DNA from: Paramacrobiotus richtersi
Taxonomy: Eukaryota; Tardigrada; Eutardigrada; Parachela; Macrobiotidae
Assembly (NCBI GenBank): GCA_034698045.1
Contig: JAQGAU010000598.1
Span: 1 to 25,917 of the forward strand
Length of the DNA stretch: 25,917 bases
Direction: 5' to 3'
The notes under the pieces are model-generated. The model was not told the origin of the DNA and did no database searches. It was given only the letters and a program-made list of their open reading frames with translations. Positions 21,644 to 25,917 of the stretch are shown here, one piece after another; position 1 is the first letter of the stretch, and every line of letters starts with the position of its first letter. Made by a program: the position numbers and the translations under genes.

Positions 21644-24600
21644 TTACTCATCAAGCCAGTATGTTTTCGTATCCCCAATTCCCTACAACAAGGTCATTTT
21701 TCTGTTTTATACAAAAGAGGTTTTGCAAAGCTAATGTACCTTCAAAAACATCATTCCCCGCTCTACCACTTTGCAACAGCCATCCTCTTCTAAAAGCTTC
21801 GCCGTCACACCACTAATATGGATCTTGCCGGACTGACTGGATGAAGCGAGTCGAGATGTCATATTCACGGAATCTCCAAATCTGTGACGTATAACATCGA
21901 TATTTTTTGCACTACTTGTCTACTCAAACAAAACATTTTGCTTACACGCAGTATCTTGGACGTGAAGTGCCGACAACACCCGCAGCGCACGACCCTGTAA
22001 CAACTCATCAAATTCATAAAATATAACACAAAACTGCCAGGACTGTTTTTACCTGTGTGCACTCCACACTGGAGATTCAGTTGATTAGTGAGCAAACTGT
22101 GCATAAATGTGTTGCGTAGATCCAGTGCTAATTTTGCGATTACAGACACATGTTGACCTTCGTTGTCTACTGGAAGCCCGCTTGCAACCTAAACAACCAG
22201 TTGTAGTTTCACGAACCGTGGCGACTTAGGGAACCGTTAAAACCTTAACATACTAGGCAGGTGTCGTTTATTGTTTCGACTTTATAGCAGTCGCATTTTC
22301 CAATAATCCGATCGAAATTTGTGAACATAGCTCCCAGGAATAGGCAAATGTCCAATGGGGAATCATTGCACTGCCGGATGAACTCATCGAACCCCGTAAC
22401 GTACGTGAAGACAAAGGTCACGGATTGGAATATTTGCGGATGGACAACATGTCCAATTCGTAACTGTATTAAAATGTACCTGCAACATTTCAGCCATTGT
22501 AGCACTGATGCAAAAAAGGTTCTCGTCAGAATGTACCGTGGAAGCATTTCACTCAAAAGCGCATCACTTCTCTCCGTTTCTGCTTTCAGCATCTGGGTGC
22601 GCGTAGCCACCGCTTGTTCTAGTTGGCTGGCATAATCTTCCAGCCGCCTGAACAGTTTGTCCAAGAACTTTCCAGACCGATCAAAAACTTTGTTGGTATT
22701 CTTTACGAGCTGAGTGATTGTTGGACGTTTGGATGAATCGGGATGGCGGCATTCGAGGATCACTTGTGTTAGGACCGCTTGCGCGGTGGAAGGAATGTTG
22801 GAGTCGGCGAGGGAAGTAACATGCTCATTTACGATGGGCCCTGTAACGTAAACTATTGCAGTATTTCTAGTAAATCCACTTATCTAGATAATCTAATGCG
22901 ACAGTTTACGATGTGCTCGCTACAAGCAGCTACTTAGGTAAAATGACTTCTCTGGCAACTTGTTCGTGGTTAAAGCAATGCCATAGTTTTAAAATCAAGC
23001 AAGACAAGAATGATACAGTAGCCTATCACGATGGCCGGAAAAATGGCTTATGAAATGCGACAACGCCAGAGTCCCTGATTTACAGTAAAGATTAAGGCAG
23101 TTCTTTCTTTAAGCAAAACCTTGCTTGGTTGGTTTGTCTCCTGGCAAAAGAAACGCCATTTTTCGATGAAATTTCCAAGAAAAACGGTACGTTACTGATT
23201 GCAAACTTTATACGATAATCAAAAATCAACCATTTCGATAAGTAAATTCTCAAGACTGAGCTCGTGGTGGAGATATGATTTCGCCTCGTCACTGACCAGC
23301 TCTGTCTTGGTCTTGAAGAACATATTCAATCAGTTCTCCCACAGCATACATGTCAGCGGAAGGTTGGATATGGAAAAGCGGATTCTTTCTTAGCTCCGCC
23401 CTGACTTCAGGGGCAAACCATGTGGACAGCCCAGGAATCTCGGTATCGGTAACATCCACATGCAGTTCCCGTAGAAGATGGTGGAAACCAACTTCGGTAA
23501 TCTTCAAGCTTAATCGGCTGTCCACTAGGCACTTGGAGGGTTGCAGATGGCCGTGGCTCTGTAGTTTGGATCCATGTATCGCGGAAACACCCTGTTCGAC
23601 ACAACATTTAGTGATCTTTTTGCTGCAGTTGGATAAATTATTCGACTAACCTCGATAATGTCGGAAATGAGAGAACTCCTTAATGTCCAGTCTAAAGGGA
23701 TGTCTTGAAGGACATTAACAAGACTACCTCGGCTGCATATCTCGGAATAACAGATGATGTAATACGGCTGCAGCTCGATTCCAACAAGGGGGTTGATGTT
23801 ATTGGAGCGGTCCATCAATGTACGTATCTGTATGACAACTTTGTGCACATATCGTTTTTCACAACAACAGAGACTTACGTTCCGTACAGACTGTTCGTTT
23901 TAAGAGACATGTGTGTTATCGCACTGAAACTGCTTAACGAATGTTCATAAACGTAATAAAAACATAACTCGCGAGGGTGATTACTGGTAACTTGTATCCA
24001 GTTAACGAACCACTTGTACATGAATTTTTCCTTTTCCGAGTAAGGGTATACTGTACCTCAGAAGCAACACGTCTAAACCCCGGTGTGATCGGTATCCCGG
24101 CATTTGTCGTATGTAGAAATGTCGTTCTCCTGCGAATTGGTATTGTTTTGCTCCAGACCGGCCGTCCTTTGTAGTGCATTGCTGTATGTTCCAGTCTCGA
24201 TAGTTGCTGCGCACATAAACCTCTATTACCCTTGCTATTATCTAACCTATTTGCGCACCCCGCGATGCCTGTACCTTGTTGGTGATGCTGAGGGTATGCG
24301 TCCGCTTGCTTAACAAACTCGGATCAAGTCGCCACCATTCATCGGTGACGGACAGGTGCTGCATCCGTCTGTAAGAGAGAGAGCGAGCTGTAGAAAACCC
24401 GATACATTCCAAATGCCATATCAGGATTGCTCGCTTACCGGAAGAAGAAGACCAGTAATGGGATGATTATAAGGATGACGGTTACGATGATGCCGGCTAT
24501 TGCTCCGGTTGGCAGATCTTCGAAAACTAATCAAATGAGACACACGTGTCATGCCCACACTGTGACCTGGTTCACAGTACTTGCAAAGCCTTTGTACACC

Positions 24601-25902
24601 ATGAAGTAAGAGGCAGCGTCGCATCGATATTGTCAGCTTTTAAAGATGTCGTACCTAATCTTGTGTCATTAAAAAGTATATTCTTTTTATAGCCGTTATC
24701 CATCAGATTTAATCGGATAATCACTCTGATTTGTCTTGCTAAAAATCACTGTTATCAACTGGTCTACTTATTGCTAACAGTAAATTACGTACTTTGACCT
24801 TAGATGATTAAAAACGAGTCTTCTTCAAAACTGAACAAACAAATGAATCTCATTGGTGTGTTGTAGTTAAGGTATAAGAAAGGTTAATTATTAGAGGTTT
24901 TAACTTTCGAAACCGGTGCCACGACAGTATGCAGATGCTGTAGAGAGTCTGTAGATAAATTCTGTACATGTTGTAAAACAGCGCGAGATTGTTAATACGC
25001 ACCTCCTTGACGGCAAGGCGGTCTATCCTTTCGATATCCGCATACCGGCTGATTCGGCGGTGGCTTATTATCCGGTGTTCCCCAGTTTATAGTCGTATTA
25101 GGAAGTAAGTGTAACATTGTAGTGGGGCCATCATACACCATAAACTTCTAAACGTACATTCATTAATCTTGGTAAATCAGTTTAAGAATTGAGGGTTCAA
25201 GGTTTTTCCTTACTTCATACTGCCGAGACTGCTTTTGATACGAATACAGACAGAAGATGTTTTGCCGCTCGCCATAACTGTCAATGTAAATACTTCCCAC
25301 TTCGGGAAAGGTCACAGTTCGGTTCAGCAGAGCTTCAGTGATAGATGTACCGTTTCGCGGGTCTAGTCCGGCTGCCAAATGCTCTTGTACCACCTATGCA
25401 ATACAAATCTGTTTTTCGAAACATAAACGTGTAAGCACTAGGTAAACACAACAAAAGCCTTACTGTGGCATACATCAAGACCGAAGTGTACGCGGTAAGG
25501 ACGAATTCATTCGGCTGCAAACCACACCAGTTTTGAGTTGTCGTAAGTTTCTTCCAGAACTTAGTTGCTTTGCGCTGAATGCAACTAGTATTTGTCAGAA
25601 AGCGTTTTTCACAGCTGATCTGTTCTTTACGGTGTCGACTAAACTGCAGCTGAATATGCTGCTGTTAGTACGTATAGAGTAACAAACACTGCGATGGGAA
25701 ACGCACTACTAACAAGTTTTACTACGCAGTACTAAAAAAGTATTAGTTTTTATCGACTTACTGTACTTCCAGCAGAGTACGTTCCATTATACTTTGCCCT
25801 TGTCAGGCCCATCATCTCTTTCTTCAAATCCGCAACTTGATCTTCCTCATGATCGAAACATATGGTCAAAATCAGTGCGCGTGATAGTAATTGTTTTGCT
25901 TC
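21644..25902 (-). CDS. Receptor guanylate cyclase (natriuretic-peptide-receptor type), 5' end outside window
   Basis: Fifteen exons, 753 codons in the window, ending in TYWLDE-stop: 25902-25762, 25559-25464, 25393-25214, 25147-25003, 24526-24439, 24368-24275, 24206-24057, 23827-23651, 23591-23297, 22840-22537, 22479-22254, 22188-22053, 21994-21946, 21881-21740, 21682-21644. Order: extracellular ligand-binding region (LNRTVTF...GSIYIDSYGER; PVCGY), one transmembrane helix (AGIIVTVILIIIPLLVFFF), a kinase-homology domain (HYKGRPVWSK, HGHLQPSKCLVDSRLSLKIT, WFAPE), the coiled linker (DALLSEMLPR) and a cyclase domain (RPRYC-VFGDSVNMTSR). Such receptors normally make cGMP when ligand binds. Here the cyclase FxDIxGF motif reads FTYVTGF (Tyr codon 22403-22401), so the first metal-binding Asp is missing; the second (ETIND) is kept. 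The 5' border of the second listed exon is uncertain. The N-terminal extracellular part lies past the right edge. Confidence 0.93.
21946..21994 (-). other. 49-nt microexon of the guanylate cyclase gene
   Basis: This short exon encodes SCAAGVVGTSRPRYC between the GVHTG and FGDSVN segments. It is in phase with both neighbours (donor GTAAGC, acceptor GTTACAG). It is easily missed by gene finders, and skipping it would remove the glycine-rich segment and shift the frame. Confidence 0.85.
22841..23296 (-). other. Intron of the guanylate cyclase gene
   Basis: This 456-nt intron lies in the kinase-homology domain, with a GTCAGT donor and a CGTTACAG acceptor in phase 1. The open frame at 23092-23292 inside it has no family match. 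Nothing else is seen. Confidence 0.75.
24527..25002 (-). other. Intron before the transmembrane exon of the guanylate cyclase gene
   Basis: This 476-nt intron has a GTGCGT donor and a TTTGATTAG acceptor in phase 1, directly upstream of the exon that encodes the membrane helix. No other feature is recognised. Confidence 0.7.
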
Positions 25903-25917
25903 CTGTAAATTATAATC

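Noticed and set aside
1..25917. tRNA genes, rRNA, CRISPR arrays and prokaryotic mobile elements
   Set aside because: None was recognised by eye on either strand. Repeats seen are microsatellites, intronic duplications, the 24-bp motif and the inverted repeat already listed.

Overview
The window is animal nuclear DNA. Every gene found is split by many short spliceosomal introns (most 53-90 nt, GT...AG, pyrimidine-rich acceptors), and the families are metazoan: a rhodopsin-type GPCR, a PIWI-clade Argonaute, a BTB-BACK-PHR protein, a secreted type-B carboxylesterase and a single-pass receptor guanylate cyclase. No prokaryotic operon, IS element, CRISPR array or tRNA was seen. The intron style, compact spacing and DRY-less orphan GPCR suggest an ecdysozoan, and a tardigrade is my best guess. 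That is inference; nothing in the window proves it.

Layout: (1) a GPCR on the minus strand (exons at 1295-1618 and 172-762; its last exon was not found). (2) A 1.66 kb gap between this GPCR and a divergently transcribed PIWI gene. (3) The PIWI gene on the plus strand, 3283-10590. Its 19 proposed exons join in one frame to give 817 aa, with a poly(A) signal at 10699. (4) A 2.4 kb gap holding a large imperfect inverted repeat (11426-11803). (5) A BTB-BACK-PHR gene on the minus strand, 16580-13002, 9 exons, 479 aa. (6) A carboxylesterase on the minus strand, 20167-17768, 10 exons, about 554 aa. (7) The 3' part of a receptor guanylate cyclase on the minus strand, from the right edge to 21644, 15 exons, 753 aa in the window.

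The genes do not form an obvious pathway. The main biological point is that two of the enzymes look catalytically altered. The PIWI protein keeps its guide 5'-phosphate pocket but lacks the second catalytic Asp (Ser instead) and the catalytic His (Arg instead), and its Glu-finger position also looks changed, so it is predicted to be a guide-binding, non-slicing PIWI. The receptor cyclase has Tyr in place of the first metal-binding Asp of its cyclase domain. The carboxylesterase, by contrast, keeps a complete Ser-Glu-His triad.

Exon borders were placed by hand from reading frame, splice consensus and family alignment. In each of the three complete genes the summed exon length is a multiple of three. 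The least certain borders are flagged in the entries.
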